Of a stretch of 64,000 nt of DNA, positions 13,290 to 24,795 are shown in pieces. Under the pieces are notes generated by a model. That model saw only the letters and a program-made list of their open reading frames with translations. It was not told the origin of the DNA and searched no databases. The translations under genes were made by a program, and so were the position numbers. The stretch spans positions 26,710,602 to 26,774,601 of the forward strand of contig OZ020514.1 in the NCBI GenBank assembly GCA_963971425.1. The letters run 5' to 3'. Source of the stretch: Bryoerythrophyllum caledonicum. Taxonomy: Eukaryota; Streptophyta; Bryopsida; Pottiales; Pottiaceae. Numbering within the stretch: the first letter of the stretch is position 1; each line of letters begins with the position of its first letter.

Positions 13290-13690
13290 CATGTAATGTA
13301 GTAATCACTGTGGAGACCGGAAGATCCTCTAATCTTTGCCATTTGCACTGCTTTATTTCTGCAGACAATAGCCTCTCTTTGGACCGGAGGATCCACCGGT
13401 CTCATCCGTGAGGATGCTTCAATACATGTAATATAGTAGTCATTGTAGAGACGGGGAGATCCTCCGGTCTCTTCCAATTGCCTCGTTGTATATCTGCATG
13501 TAGTAGCCTTAGTTGGGACCGTTGGATCCTCTGGTCTATGCCATTTCAACTTTCACTATCTACAAATAGTAGACTCAACAGAGATTGGAGGATCCTCCGG
13601 TCCCCTCCATTTTTTATTAGACTTGCTGCAATGTAGTAGACCTTGTGGACACGAGATGAACCATTGGTCACATACATTAAGATGTTAGAA
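13290..13690 (+). repeat. 67-bp satellite with a 20-bp palindrome per unit
   Basis: Six units with a period of 66-68 bp. Each has a TGTAGTAG-type lead, then a palindrome near the consensus GACCGGAGGATCCTCCGGTC, then a pyrimidine-rich spacer. The palindromes lie at 13315, 13382, 13450, 13517 and 13583, with a degenerate one at 13648. The copy at 13382 has one mismatch to perfect symmetry. Spacers are similar between units, so this is a satellite and not a CRISPR array. Confidence 0.88.
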
Positions 13691-13789
13691 TCTCTTGATG
13701 GCACCTACCACCAAGTGCAGGGATAATCCACTTGTGGATTTGATATCGGATGACCAAATAACTTTTGTTGTAACTTATTGGTTTTTGCA

Positions 13790-16066
13790 GCCATTACTCA
13801 ATCAAGACGGAAGACATGAACCCTAATTGGTGCCCAGTGAAGCTTGACACTGCAATCACAAAGGGTGAAGAAATTTGATTGTCACCATGCTGAAATTGAA
13901 CCCTCTCTTACTTTCTAGCAGAAAATGTCTTCGAGTGGGGCTTGGATTGGGAGAAAGAATGCAAGAAGGATTTGGTTTGAATTGCTCATGTTATTGCAAT
14001 ACAAAGCAAGGACCAAGACAATCCATATGTGCTATCGATGACGCACCTTGAGGTGTTGGATCTCAAGCAAATTGAGGAGTTGAAATTATTTCTTCTTGTC
14101 ATCAATGAATTTGTGCTCATTACGGGATGTTGTAGGGCATGTTGCCTTGTTATACGATCTTCAATTTTGAGCCCCAAGCACAAATCAGCCGTTCTAGATT
14201 TTGGCTTCTAAGTCTTGCATATGGGATCGTATACACCCATTGTTGCGTCAAACTAAGCCAAATTGCGGGCCAAGCGTGACAGTTCCAACTTAATGCAGAG
14301 GAAGAACAATTTGCCAATACCTACCAAGACACAAAAGAGGTCATGAATAACGGCTTCTGGTGGTGAAGACAAGCTTCCAAAGAAGAAGCCTTAGAGGAAG
14401 AAGTCGGATCTTAAAGAGGGCGACATGACATTGACAAAGGTTGTGGCCTTGTCGCACACAACGGTGATGGAGTATTCTCCAAAATATCTACAATCGATAT
14501 GATTGTTGACATTGATCGCCTGCATAGAGTCCTGCCGCAGAGGTGGTGTATTGTCCACTTAATCAGCTTTGAGTTGCTCAACTCGTTGACTAGAAGATGA
14601 CCATGCCTTCCTTCTTGGCATTATTGGAGCATTTGTATGTGATGCTGATTAGAAAATCTCCTTATGAAGCACACGATGACGACCTAGCATATAGGTCTAA
14701 AGTATACTTTGAGCAAAAATCAACAAAGAAAGACATCAACATACGGACCCACGACTATATCAACGGAGGCCAACATTGTGATGTTGCGTACTTTGGGTGC
14801 AATGGAGTATAAGGACAAATAGAAATTCAGGAGGCCAATGCTTGCTAGGATGTTCATCACCAATTGAGATGAGATGGAGGAATTAAAGAATGTTGTGTCA
14901 CAGCAGGCTAAGGCTATTCAAGAAGAGCAAATGTGGCAGTGTACCTGGACATTTTATATTACATCTAGGATTGATTGCTGAACTAAACCTTGAATACCTG
15001 AGCCGACTCTATCGTTGTACTTTAACTACCTCTATGGTCATAATCCTGACATCAATACGGGAAACAGCTTCCGTAAATTCTTTGGTAACGAATTGAGCTA
15101 CAAGCATATGATAAACGTAGCGGAATTTAAAGATTCAAGCTTTGAATGGGCTAAGGACGACCGCAACAATTACAACATTGAAGCAGTTAACAAACCGATT
15201 GGCTCGCTCTAGAAGAAGAATAATATCATTGTTAACGTTGGCAGGGGTTTTGCTATAACTTGGATTGGCTTGGTAAGTGACCAAAGGATCCTTTGGTCTC
15301 ATATTCGGCTCCTTGTGCTGCATCGCTTTATCCCTGACAGCCTTTGTATTTTCTTTGCGTGCATATTTGTGATCTCATCCAAAGTGTTGTTTCTTTTATT
15401 GCAAACAAAAGACGCTCAAGTCCTCCACATCGTCTACAACAAGCTTTACGAGGCTGCTGCTCAATCCCTTTGCCCGTGCATACTAAGAATCTTGAGTTGT
15501 GCTGACACTCACAGCACCTTGTCAAATGACACTAAGGAAGGAGAAGACTTCGCAAAAGACTAAGCAAAAGACTTTGCAAAAGAAGGAGCCCGCCGTAGCA
15601 CGTCAAACGAATGGTCAACAATTTCGGGGAGGGGCTACAAGAGGCTAGGACAATATTAGGACAAAGTAGAATTTGGATTTTAATGTCCTCCCAAAAAGTC
15701 AAAGACGTGACATAGACTCAAATGGAGACTCAAATTCGGGATTGCATTTCGAGTTTTTTGTGGAAATGTTGATGGTATCTCAACATTCAGATTCTCCAAC
15801 TTCAGGGAAAGATGTCGCGGTTTAGACTGAACTGCGAGAGAACAATCCCTTGAATGATCGTCACGTAGAAGTGGAGGTGGAAGTCTAGCTTGCAGAATTG
15901 GGGGCATGGTAATTGTCACATGCGCAAGATGACGACGACTTAGTAGTCCACAAGGTGTTGCAGCTTACACAGATATGTGGGTTAACCAAAGATAAAGCTT
16001 TAGAGTTTGATGAACACGGAGATTCTAGCGCTCCTCATCAAACTACTAACGATGTATGATGCAATT
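13790..16066 (+). pseudogene. Unrecognised multi-exon gene, left copy
   Basis: A degraded plus-strand gene of unknown function. The best exon is at 14,950-15,272, with YLYGHNPDINTGNSF and IIVNVGRGFAITWIGL, interrupted by a TAG at 15210-15212. It ends at the donor GGTAAGT, with the intron starting at 15273. Later coding-like sequence includes LYEAAAQSLC and HVEVEV-LAELGAW up to about 16060. The copy at 37.3-39.7 kb shares the block FGYDPNKTTTQSF...NVNGGAHFTYLGL and has an intron at the same residue and phase. The VNV-G block vaguely recalls the SAM-binding motif of DNA methyltransferases; I regard that as weak. The gene lies downstream of, and divergent from, the DUF7869-type relic. Confidence 0.5.
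15279..15298. repeat. Perfect 20-bp palindrome in an intron
   Basis: GACCAAAGGATCCTTTGGTC is perfectly self-complementary. It begins directly after the GTAAGT donor of the intron at 15273, so the transcript could form a 10-bp stem at the 5' splice site. Confidence 0.9.
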
Positions 16067-16161
16067 TCCTACTCCAAATTTTTACTTCTATTTTTAATGG
16101 ACGGTTAATTCCTCCAAATTTTTTCTTGGATATTTCTTTTTCATTCTCAATATCCCTCCTA

Positions 16162-16193
16162 CTGCAAGCATCTAAGGCTCTCGATGCTTGCAG
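16162..16193. repeat. Inverted repeat, 11-bp stem, 10-bp loop
   Basis: CTGCAAGCATC at 16162-16172 and its exact reverse complement at 16183-16193. It lies in a probable intron of the unrecognised gene. Its function is unknown. Confidence 0.8.
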
Positions 16194-16268
16194 GATGAGA
16201 GCATATACATCTTCTTGCCCGGTAACAATCTACATATCTCCGCTTTAAATTTCCTCTTAGCTTGCATA

Positions 16269-16288
16269 GATCGGGAGATCCTCCCGTC
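16269..16288. repeat. Degenerate 20-bp palindrome, GGATCC family
   Basis: GATCGGGAGATCCTCCCGTC. Four of ten pairs are broken, but position in a probable intron and the word content place it in the family. Confidence 0.5.
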
Positions 16289-16555
16289 CTCCTTTCATGT
16301 TGTCATCCGTTATTGATTCCCAAGTCGACCATATAGTCATGACTTTGTCAGCCATGTAAATAATCCATATACTTTGACGGATCCAAGTAAATAATCCATA
16401 TATATATCCCCATCCAGTTTGATTTAGGTTTGATCCTTTCTTCTGTCCACCTACGATGCGGAACATCGGACTCAGACGTCCAACTCACTGGGTGTAATTC
16501 TTGGTCGCAGCTTATGAACACTAATTTCCTCAACCCTTCATTAAAGTAGTCATTT

Positions 16556-16945
16556 TTGTCTTTTCCTGTAGAAGAAATTCACCTGTTCTTTGTAAAGGCT
16601 TCTGCAATCCATAATGTAACCGGGAGTGATGAAGTTGAGCTTGTCTTTAATGTAGAGGACCCACGTTTGATAAGAAAGGCTGACCTTCCAGCCAAGGAAG
16701 ACAAGACGCAACAAAGAATAGATTTGGTCTTTTTTCTGCCATCAATCCATGTACGTAGTATATCCACTCGTCTTAGAACTAAGATTACCCGTAGGGTCTC
16801 ACCAAGTATTGTACCACCAAAAAACAATCAACTAGTGGCAATGCAGGTTGATCTATCTTGTCTGTTGTACGAAGGCGTTCCCACTCGCTTCCGCACACTA
16901 GCACTTAATCCGGAAAGAAATGGGGGATTTTTTTTTAAAAATTAG
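16556..16945 (+). pseudogene. Further exon of the left unrecognised gene
   Basis: Open from a pyrimidine-rich acceptor (TTTTCCTGTAG, ending about 16570). It includes EEIHLFFVKAS, a basic segment SISTRLRTKITRRVS and DLSCLLYEGV. The preceding sequence holds a palindrome-bearing intron. The frame stops where the retroelement begins. I recognise no domain. It could be a C-terminal exon of the gene at 13.8-16.1 kb or an N-terminal exon of the HAD gene beyond the retroelement. Confidence 0.4.
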
Positions 16946-19900
16946 GTAGTTAGCTTTGCTTTATTAGCATAATAGGTCCTAAGTAGAAAGAAGGTTTCAA
17001 TGCTAATCCGGCATCCATAAAAATGATAGTTGCGGAGCTTTTCTCGGAGGTCCGCAAATCGGAGTACGGTGGAGTCCACAACCGGTTGTTCCGGAGTGGG
17101 CAATATCTAGATCCGGAACCGTCATCATGACCCCAACGGTATCCGTACATCGTGCCAGATATAATGCGTCTGCCAGAGAAGGGCATCATCATTCTCGTTT
17201 GTCGTTTTTTGCGCTCTCTACTCTTGTTTGCTTCCCTACGCCTTTTGTCTTCGTATTCTCTAGTGCAGGAGTAGTCTAGAGACAAAGGTCTTTGTGAGGT
17301 TAGTGCGTGCAGGGTTTTTGAAAGATTGCGAGGCGCAAGCACACCGAGACGTGGGCCCGGATGGCGGGAAAGAAAGGCAAGACTCCGGCCGCCGGAACCC
17401 TACTACTCCAGAAGGTGGCGCTAGAGTGGCCAACCTCAGTAGAAGAGTTTAGGGTTTTAGAAAGCTACTTGGAGGTTATGGGTTGTAACGGACTTCTCGG
17501 AGCGCCATGGACATTCCCGAGTGAAGCGATGGTGACGGAGCTCTTGGGAAAGCCGCCAAAGCAATTCGAGGGACGCATTTGGGCGCATCCGGAAGGATGG
17601 ACTACAACGATCTTAAGGGACACCTATAGTCTCCGGCCGCGGGTAGTCAAGGTGACAAAGCGCGACGACAACCTGCTAAAGGGAGAGTTCCTACAGAACG
17701 CTAATCCTAAGGACGGGTACGTCCTCAGCGACCTAATGGATCCGGATGCGAGGTTAGTCGTCGCCTTCCTAAACCCTATCTTCCATCCGGAGAAACTGAA
17801 GAGGATAGTGGCGAAGTTAGCTAGTCTGATCCTAGGAGTGATGAGAGGGAAGCATACAGTGGACTGGGCAGCCGTGATGGGAGACTAGGTCGACCGGATG
17901 GTCAAGAACCTTTCGAAGGCCCAAAGACAACAACGCCCCTCTCAACTTATGTGACGCATACGTACGCCAAGAAGAAGATGTTGAGTCCGGAGGAGCAAGA
18001 CAAGTATGACAAACCGCTAAATATCTAGTCTTACGAGGAGTTGAAGACGGACCATGAGAAGCAGGTTTCGGAAGACTCGGGGTCGCAGACGTCGTTATCC
18101 CCTCTCATCGCCAGGAGATCCCAGAAGCGGAGCCGGTCAGTCCAGAAGACTCTGGAACCGCAGGTCCGAGCGAGCCTCTCAAAGACATAGAGACCCCAGA
18201 GCCCGACCAAGGTACCGCCCTCCGGAGCACCACCGGCCGAACCCTATAGCTCCGGACAAGAGCCGATACCAACCTTTACTCTGACAATGACCGGACGCAT
18301 TCCGGATGACATTGCTGAGCTCTGCCAGCATATAGTCTGGCGGGCAAGGATCCAGGAAGGAGAGATCTAGTAGCGGACACCCATGATCATCGCCATCATG
18401 GAGGAAGTAGGGACAAACGACTCTGTGGATCTCCTTCCACGACTCCAGCAGCTGAAGACCAAGGAGGTCTCGGTCCAGCAGTTGGAGCAGCAGCAAACCA
18501 CCCTCACCTAGACCAATGTCCGGCTCAGGAAGCAAGTGGAGCAGGCGGAAGCTATGTAAGAAGCGGCCCAACAAGCAAGAGCCGAGATGGAAGCAAAGGT
18601 CCGGACCACCATCTACGCCTTGACGGAGGTTTGCGCCGCCCTCGACATTCCAGTAGACACCGTCAACCGGCCTCTCCTCTACACTGAGAGCCAGGAGAAG
18701 AATGATAAACTCAACAGGGGGCAGATCATCCGATTTCTCTAAGATCACAGCCGGAAGATGGAGAGGACGTGGAGCAAGATGCAGGAGCTGGTGAAGAACC
18801 TGACCCCTACAGTCCCAAAGGCACCTGAGGTACCAGTTCTAGAGGCAACACTTGCGACACCGGCCAGAGCCGGGCCATCCAGAACTCCATCCGGACCTGA
18901 ATCTGGAAGTCCACCCGGACTTGTAGCCATATCACCACAGACACTCGCCGGAGGTTTCAATGACCTCATTGGAACTCCGGATTTAGCCTCTGTGATGAGC
19001 TGGAGCGGAGTGCCCTTCCCAAGCACGGAGACCCTGTAGAAATGGCAGAGTACCATGTTGGGAGGTCTCTCGCAGGAATCCCCTCTGCCCTTCCGGATTC
19101 CGTCGGAGTCTCCTTCTCCGGTTCAATTGTAGACTACCCCTCCACTTCGCAGCCTAGCAGCGACTGCCATGGATGTCAGCCCCAACGGAAGTTTTCGAGA
19201 CCTACCCGATCTTCGAGTCCGATCAATTATCCAATAGACCGTCACACCAACAACGGGGGATCCAGAAATGCCTTTCGGATCGAAGGATAAGGAGCTCGAG
19301 TTTGCGCCGGAGCCACGGGCTTCTACTCCGGAACAGCCAGAAGCCAACATAGGCTACAGCAGCAAAAGAGGTAACTCCTAGGCGTAGGAGTCTTAGAAAG
19401 AAGAACCAGATTTCTCCGTAGATAGGGTCTTTAGTGAGCTAGGTTTAGCAACAATTAATAATGGGACTCAAGGTTGCACTCGGCTACCAAACCCTAGGCT
19501 AAAAAAAACCCTAAACTGGTTTACAAGTTAGAAGTGAAAAAATTGGATCTTAGATCCATAAATTCCGGATTTGTGTTTTGAAAGCCGGATTTTCAGGGAT
19601 AAGATCTTTTAGGATAAAATTTCCCGGATTTCAAGCAAATAAGGTAGTCGTTTGATGCAAGAGTTTAGTTAGTACTTAATAGATGAGTTTAATTAACTTG
19701 TCATCTTGTTTTCTCTCATGAAGAGCAATTTTCATCTATCACACTTTCTCTTCTTGAACTTGTGGTGATTTAGTCTTCTTTCTTGTGAGAGAACGGATCC
19801 ATTGTGGTTGGTGTATTGTGATTTAAGTTCTTATGTATGAGTATTACAAGGGTTGCATCTAGAACGATCGGTTGGGGCTTGCATTGGTAGATCGCCCGGA

Positions 19901-20581
19901 AGAGCTGTAGGAGAGGTTGGATAGAGACCTGACAATCCGTAGGGACCGAAAGTAGCCAGGAGAAGGAAGGAATGTACTGCACGGGTGGGCCTGGTAGCTC
20001 TTAGGGCACGGACTATCCGTGTAAACCCAGATTTTTGTTAAGGCCAAAATTTCCCCTTATGATAGAGAAAAAAGCTTGATGTGTATGTCTAGAATGAAGT
20101 CTATTTAAAAAACAGTACCACTCATTCAGTAGAACCACTGTAGTATCAATCGGAATGTCGTTGTAGTCCGGATCAACTTTCCTGTGACCACATCCGAAAA
20201 GCCATCCGGATGATGTGAGAGCGTGGGTCTAGCAGCAACAAATCAATCATCGGTTAGCGGAGTAGGGAGAGTGGATGTCCAGCCACTTTAAGTTTCGGGG
20301 CTGTGGGTGTCTAGCCACTTTAAGTAACAAGATAGTGGGAAATCCGGCCACTTACACAAAACAGGATCAGTGGTACCCGGCCACTCGCTTAAAAACTCCG
20401 GAAGAGGCTCCGTCTGAAGTTATCCAGAATTCGTAAGGATCTGGAAACTAAGTGTCAGAACTCCGGAATTCGGAAGGATCCTCATGGTAGATTAGGAGAT
20501 GAATAGGAAAAACTAACCAGGGGATAGGGATGTGGTAGTTAGTTAGTTTGTACTTATCATTTAGAGAAGAAATAATAGGTC
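16946..20581 (+). mobile_element. Retroelement without polymerase, gag-like coding
   Basis: The borders are a best guess. The word ATAATAGGTC occurs at 16969-16978 and again at 20572-20581, each preceded by GGTAGTTAG, so these may be terminal repeats or a duplicated target. Inside are a GC-richer coding half (17361-19510) and a non-coding half rich in TCCGGA and GGATTTCCGG words. The non-coding half from 19.4 to 20.2 kb is clearly similar to the reverse strand at 36.1-37.1 kb, so this is a multicopy family. No reverse transcriptase, integrase or clear LTR pair is visible, so the element would depend on another for movement. It sits between two genes of the left composite element. Confidence 0.55.
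17361..19510 (+). pseudogene. Gag-like protein with Gln-compatible stops
   Basis: The first frame starts at ATG 17361 and runs 175 codons to a TAG. Translation stays protein-like to about 17925, then shifts frame. From there a single frame continues to 19510. The N-terminal part has W-rich segments (FEGRIWAHPEGWTTTILRD, AFLNPIFHPEKLKRIV). The middle, 18380-18620, is a Gln-rich coiled coil (LQQLKTKEVSVQQLEQQQ). The C-terminal half is Pro/Ser/Gly-rich. The coiled coil and overall layout suggest a capsid-like or structural protein; no zinc knuckle was found. Fourteen in-frame stops are present: twelve TAG, two TAA, no TGA. All are compatible with former CAG or CAA codons. Confidence 0.55.
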
Positions 20582-21046
20582 TCTATGGGAACAAATTTAG
20601 AACGGATATTTTGGGTACATTTGGTTACAACTAAGTGCTATTCGGAAGAATACTCACTCTACAAAGTGCAAGATATGTCTTCAACAAGCTTGACGGTAGA
20701 GACTGTTCCAGAGGCCGCGCAACACATTGATGGCACATCTACATTGGCAGCAACCGCTACACTAGCCTATCTAGAGACATTGCAACATATTTTTCCTTTT
20801 GTACTTCATACACGGGGTACAGATTCGACAGGGGCCAGGGGCACCAAAGAGCTTGTGTTACAAGGCATTTTCAAGGATGCTAGTGCCAATCTAATGCCAT
20901 TCAATCCTCCTAGGAAAATGCTAAGGTTTTTTATGTTAATATTGGTGAAAGGGGTGAATCATCAGCTCCTTGTTCTAGTCTGGCACCTTCTTTACAAGGT
21001 CAATTCCACTTCACTTCTTTTGCCTTCTATATATACTTTGTCATCT

Positions 21047-21066
21047 AACCGGAGGATCCTCTGGTC
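21047..21066. repeat. 20-bp palindrome in a HAD-gene intron
   Basis: AACCGGAGGATCCTCTGGTC, close to the GACCGGAGGATCCTCCGGTC consensus. It lies in the probable intron before HAD module 1. Confidence 0.8.
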
Positions 21067-21770
21067 GCCCATCTTTTATACTTTTCTTTGTATATCTAAA
21101 GTACTTGGCGGTTATCTTCATGTTGCGCCCACCATGTCAAAGGTAAGGATGTCAAGATACATTGCTTTCCTTGACTTGAATGGAATTCTTATTCACAAGA
21201 CCCTCCTATGTTGAGAGTTAATCCCGTCAGACCCAAATGTCCCCTTTTCTTGGAGTGGTTGCATCAAGAGGCTAATGTTGTGATATAGAACTGCGGCACA
21301 AAGAAGAATGTTGAAAGTATGTTACATGATGCTCAGCAAGGTTCTAGAATGAATGTAGAGTCGGATCTCATAGTTTTTACCCAAGCAAATGTTATGAAGT
21401 CATCCTTTTCTAGAGCCGCAAATAGAGACAAGTTATACATGCTGAAAGACCTCTTGGTACTTGTAAAACAACATGATCATGTGGCTCATAAATTGACGTT
21501 GCTTATTGACAACAATCCTGAGAAGAATCTTCTAAATGGCAAGTTTGATGCTATTCATCCTCTCCCTTAGGTTGGTTTAATGTGAGACAAGTTCCTCAAT
21601 ACCGACCTAAAGATTTGGCTCATGAAGATGTTTTCGTCTAACCTCCATGTAGTAGAGTTTGTTTAGAAAAATGTCTTTCGTAGATGTGTGCGTGGTGCAT
21701 TCCGTTCAAATTATTACCTAAAATTATTTTCTTCACTCGTCCTTTGTATTCTTGTCTATTGATTGTTTAC

Positions 21771-21790
21771 GACTAGAGTATCATTTGGTC
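21771..21790. repeat. Degenerate palindrome between the HAD modules
   Basis: GACTAGAGTATCATTTGGTC lies in the intron separating HAD modules 1 and 2, about 35 bp before a TTATAG acceptor. The right copy has three palindromes in the same intron. Confidence 0.55.
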
Positions 21791-22609
21791 ATTTTTTAAC
21801 CTCTCTCTTTTGTTATGTTATAGAAACTTGACATCCCAAAGAAAGTTGTCGTCTTTTCCATAAACAGACTGCTTTTTTTTATGAATATAATTATTCTACC
21901 CCTCGATGCTTCAATCCGAACAATATTATAGTTCAGGCTAGACTCTTAGAGTTCTTTAGAATCCTACTAAGATCCTTCTATGTCAGCATTTAGTCTTGCA
22001 TGGTACAATCGCGCCTAAAGAAGTAATAAAGACACGACTTCTTTTCATCTATGGATGGAACAAGTACTCAAGACTTGGACATTATCTTCTATACAACAAG
22101 GCTCTCCAGAGCCTCTCAACGGATCCAAAGACTATGAAGTTATGCCTTGCTAACAAAGTATTAATGGTTGATGACCAACCAATGCGGCATGTTTTCCACG
22201 AAAACGACGCTTGCTACTTTCCAAAGTCCAAGCTTGGTAAAATGGACTTACCCCGCATCCAACGTCATACCAGACATTGCAACAGCGTTGCATCTGTTCA
22301 TTTTTCCCCTCCAATCTTATTGCTTGGTGAAGAATTATCTTCTTTAGCATGAAATAGATGGAAAGTATATACGAAGAGTGCTTGAATTATGGCACATTGA
22401 TCGAGTACTACAAACTTTTTAGATGGTTCCTACATAGGATCGTTATTTATCTGGAGGTGCTAATTTCAATGAATTAAGTTACGACTTGTCAATGTTTTTC
22501 TCATACTTAGTGTCTAGGTGACTGCCTATTTGTTTCGTGCAGACATCATGCATGGTTGGATTCTTTTGTGTTACCGTTGTTGAATTGAGTGATCCGTCTC
22601 TTTGATATA

Positions 22610-22629
22610 GATTAGGTGATCCTCCGGTC
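22610..22629. repeat. 20-bp palindrome 3' of the left HAD gene
   Basis: GATTAGGTGATCCTCCGGTC; the right half matches the consensus exactly. It is the last GGATCC-type copy to the right. Confidence 0.7.
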
Positions 22630-24698
22630 TATAGACATTGGTTCTCTTCAAACTAAAATTTAATTTGCTTCTCAAAAAAAAATTCTTTTTAAGCACCTAT
22701 GGTTACCTTGGAAATGTCCAATTCTGAATAATTCCTTATTTACCTTTAGGATCGGGAAATTTCTCAATTACCTTCTGACACATATAATTGTGTTTGAGTC
22801 CAAATATAATCCTAAAGTGCAGATTTACTTAAATATGAAAAAAATGATAGACATGAAAGCTTTCATTTTTTTGTAACGCAGAAGTAAAATGCTTAAAATA
22901 TTTTTATGTCTTCTTCAATTGTAAAATCTTCAATAGGACCTCTAGAAACGTTAATTCAAATCATAATGTTGAAAATGGGAAACTCAAATGTTTCAGTTGA
23001 AGTAAATGATTTTTTGAAAACTCATGTTATAGGGTCCCAAATCCTTTGATTTCTTGGGAAATTAAATCATAGCAGTATCAAGCTTGAATTTCTATGTGTT
23101 TCTATAAATTATATGGAACTTTCCTTCAATGAGTCTGGTGCTACAAAAATTATGTTCTGTTGAAGTGCTTGCACTTAGAAAGACTTCATTTACAATACAC
23201 TCAAAATTGAAATTGTACAAACTTACACAAGATGCAAGCATTTTGTCACATGTCAATTGTCTTTTAGAAAACAAGATTTCTCTTATGATAATATGTATCT
23301 TCTAAACATTACCAAGGCAGGGGCATTCAGTATGGCTATTGGAGACCATGTGTATTAAAGGGATATGTCATAGAAAGTCAAAGAATAATAGGATCATTCA
23401 TTATGTATTTTGTAAGTTGTTAAACTATTCTTAAATGTGGTATGAAGAAATGTCCTATTTCTTATAGTGCTAGAAATATAATCTACCTACTCCTTCATTA
23501 CTATATTTCTAATTAAATTATGAAAGTTACACTTTAATACTATAACAATTTGTTAAGAAAAACATTTACTTTCTCATTCATATCCTTATTGTCCACCCGT
23601 TCAAACATCATATGAAAAGAAACTGAGAAGGAAGTGAGATCATGGATTATAAGTCTGGTTTCACAATTAAGTTTAACTTTGGTTTAATATGTCTTTCAAA
23701 ACAAAATTGGTTCCCAAAATTTATCACAGTTTTATTATTGTCTTTTAACCAAATTACATTTTTCAACATAACATGGAAATATCCTAACAAAAAGAACCTT
23801 GAAGTTGACCACTACATCTGAATTTACCTTTTAAATAAACATTCATATTTGTATGTTCAAGTCTAGGTGAATGTATACTTTTTAATTAGAGAAAAAATAC
23901 AACAGAATCAAACAGAATTCTGTAGAAATAGGGGGTTATATTGGAGCCAGCATGGATATCAAGTAAGTATCCTAGAATAAATCATTCTCAATTTCAAGCA
24001 TGTCTTACATTTTGAGGGCTTTTTTGAATCTCTGGCGCTCTTCATTTGTCCAGTATCTACTTTCCGAGACTTGCTGAAACAGTAACAACACAACAGTTAT
24101 AACAAAGATAGAAAGGGCCATGCTGCTCATGACAACCCAATATTATAACGTTTAATAATATTAATACATAAGTGTGATAGAAGATACATAATATCAAAAT
24201 ATACATTGATGTCCACTTAGTTGGTAGTTGTGTAAGGTTTCCTTGTGTGCAAGAATTTTCTTCATTTCTCTAAAAGAGAGAAGGAATTTTCAGGACCACC
24301 ATGAGGCAACTTACACCAAATGTTAGATATAAACTACCACTTCAAGGAATACTCCTTGGTACTCAAACACTATCTATCCACTAATATATGTGCAAAAATT
24401 GGAACATGTCAATATGCATGGAAATAAGTCTTCTTCACTTGAGTATATATGAATTTACATATGTAAATGAAGAAAATTCATTGCAATTTACAGCCAACAC
24501 TTACACCCACTAATACACACTACCATTGATGCTTGGATGCGTACATGCTTGATTTAAGTGCTTTGCAATGAGCCCTCTAAGAAAAAAAGCAGGGCCTCAA
24601 CATGAATAAAGGGACTCCGAAAGTGAGTTGACCAATTGTTTATTTCAAGAATTGATGGTAGTATTGTAACTCCTGCATTTCCATGGATCCCACGTAAT
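22630..24698. other. AT-rich non-coding stretch
   Basis: No gene seen. Open frames are short and AT-driven. Confidence 0.5.
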
Positions 24699-24795
24699 AC
24701 CCCGGTCGAGCTTTGAACCAAGTCTCACGCTCGGGAGGGTGGGAGAGGGTGGGATAGGGACAAAAGTTACCCCTATTTTTATGTTGGAGACCTCT
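24699..24795 (+). repeat. MITE-like repeat, left-end fragment
   Basis: Begins TACCCCGGTCGAG and continues with GGGAGGGTGGGAGAGGGT and TATTTTTATGTTGGAG, as does the full copy at 42112. It breaks off after about 95 bp. Confidence 0.75.

Larger units (their letters stand above)
20582..22352 (+). pseudogene. Tandem HAD/NIF phosphatase-like gene, left copy
   Basis: Two HAD-type modules of the NIF/FCP1-SCP kind lie in tandem. Module 1: motif I AFLDLNGIL (Asp codon at 21173), a frameshift, motif II VVI-stop-NCGTKKN, and motif IV LLIDNNPEKN within 21319-21570. Module 2: VVVFSINRLL at about 21860, where the catalytic Asp positions are already lost, then VSI-stop-SCM, and VLMVDDQPMRHVF at 22150-22200. 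The family dephosphorylates phospho-Ser/Thr proteins such as the RNA polymerase II tail; activity of this copy is unlikely. Two introns (about 21001-21132 and 21710-21822) each carry a family palindrome. The Trp of motif II is TAG in both modules (21286 and 21991), whereas it is TGG in the right-hand copy. Confidence 0.72.

Noticed and set aside
13290..13690. CRISPR-like array (regular palindromes with spacers)
   Set aside because: The genome is eukaryotic and the spacers are similar to each other, so it is a satellite.
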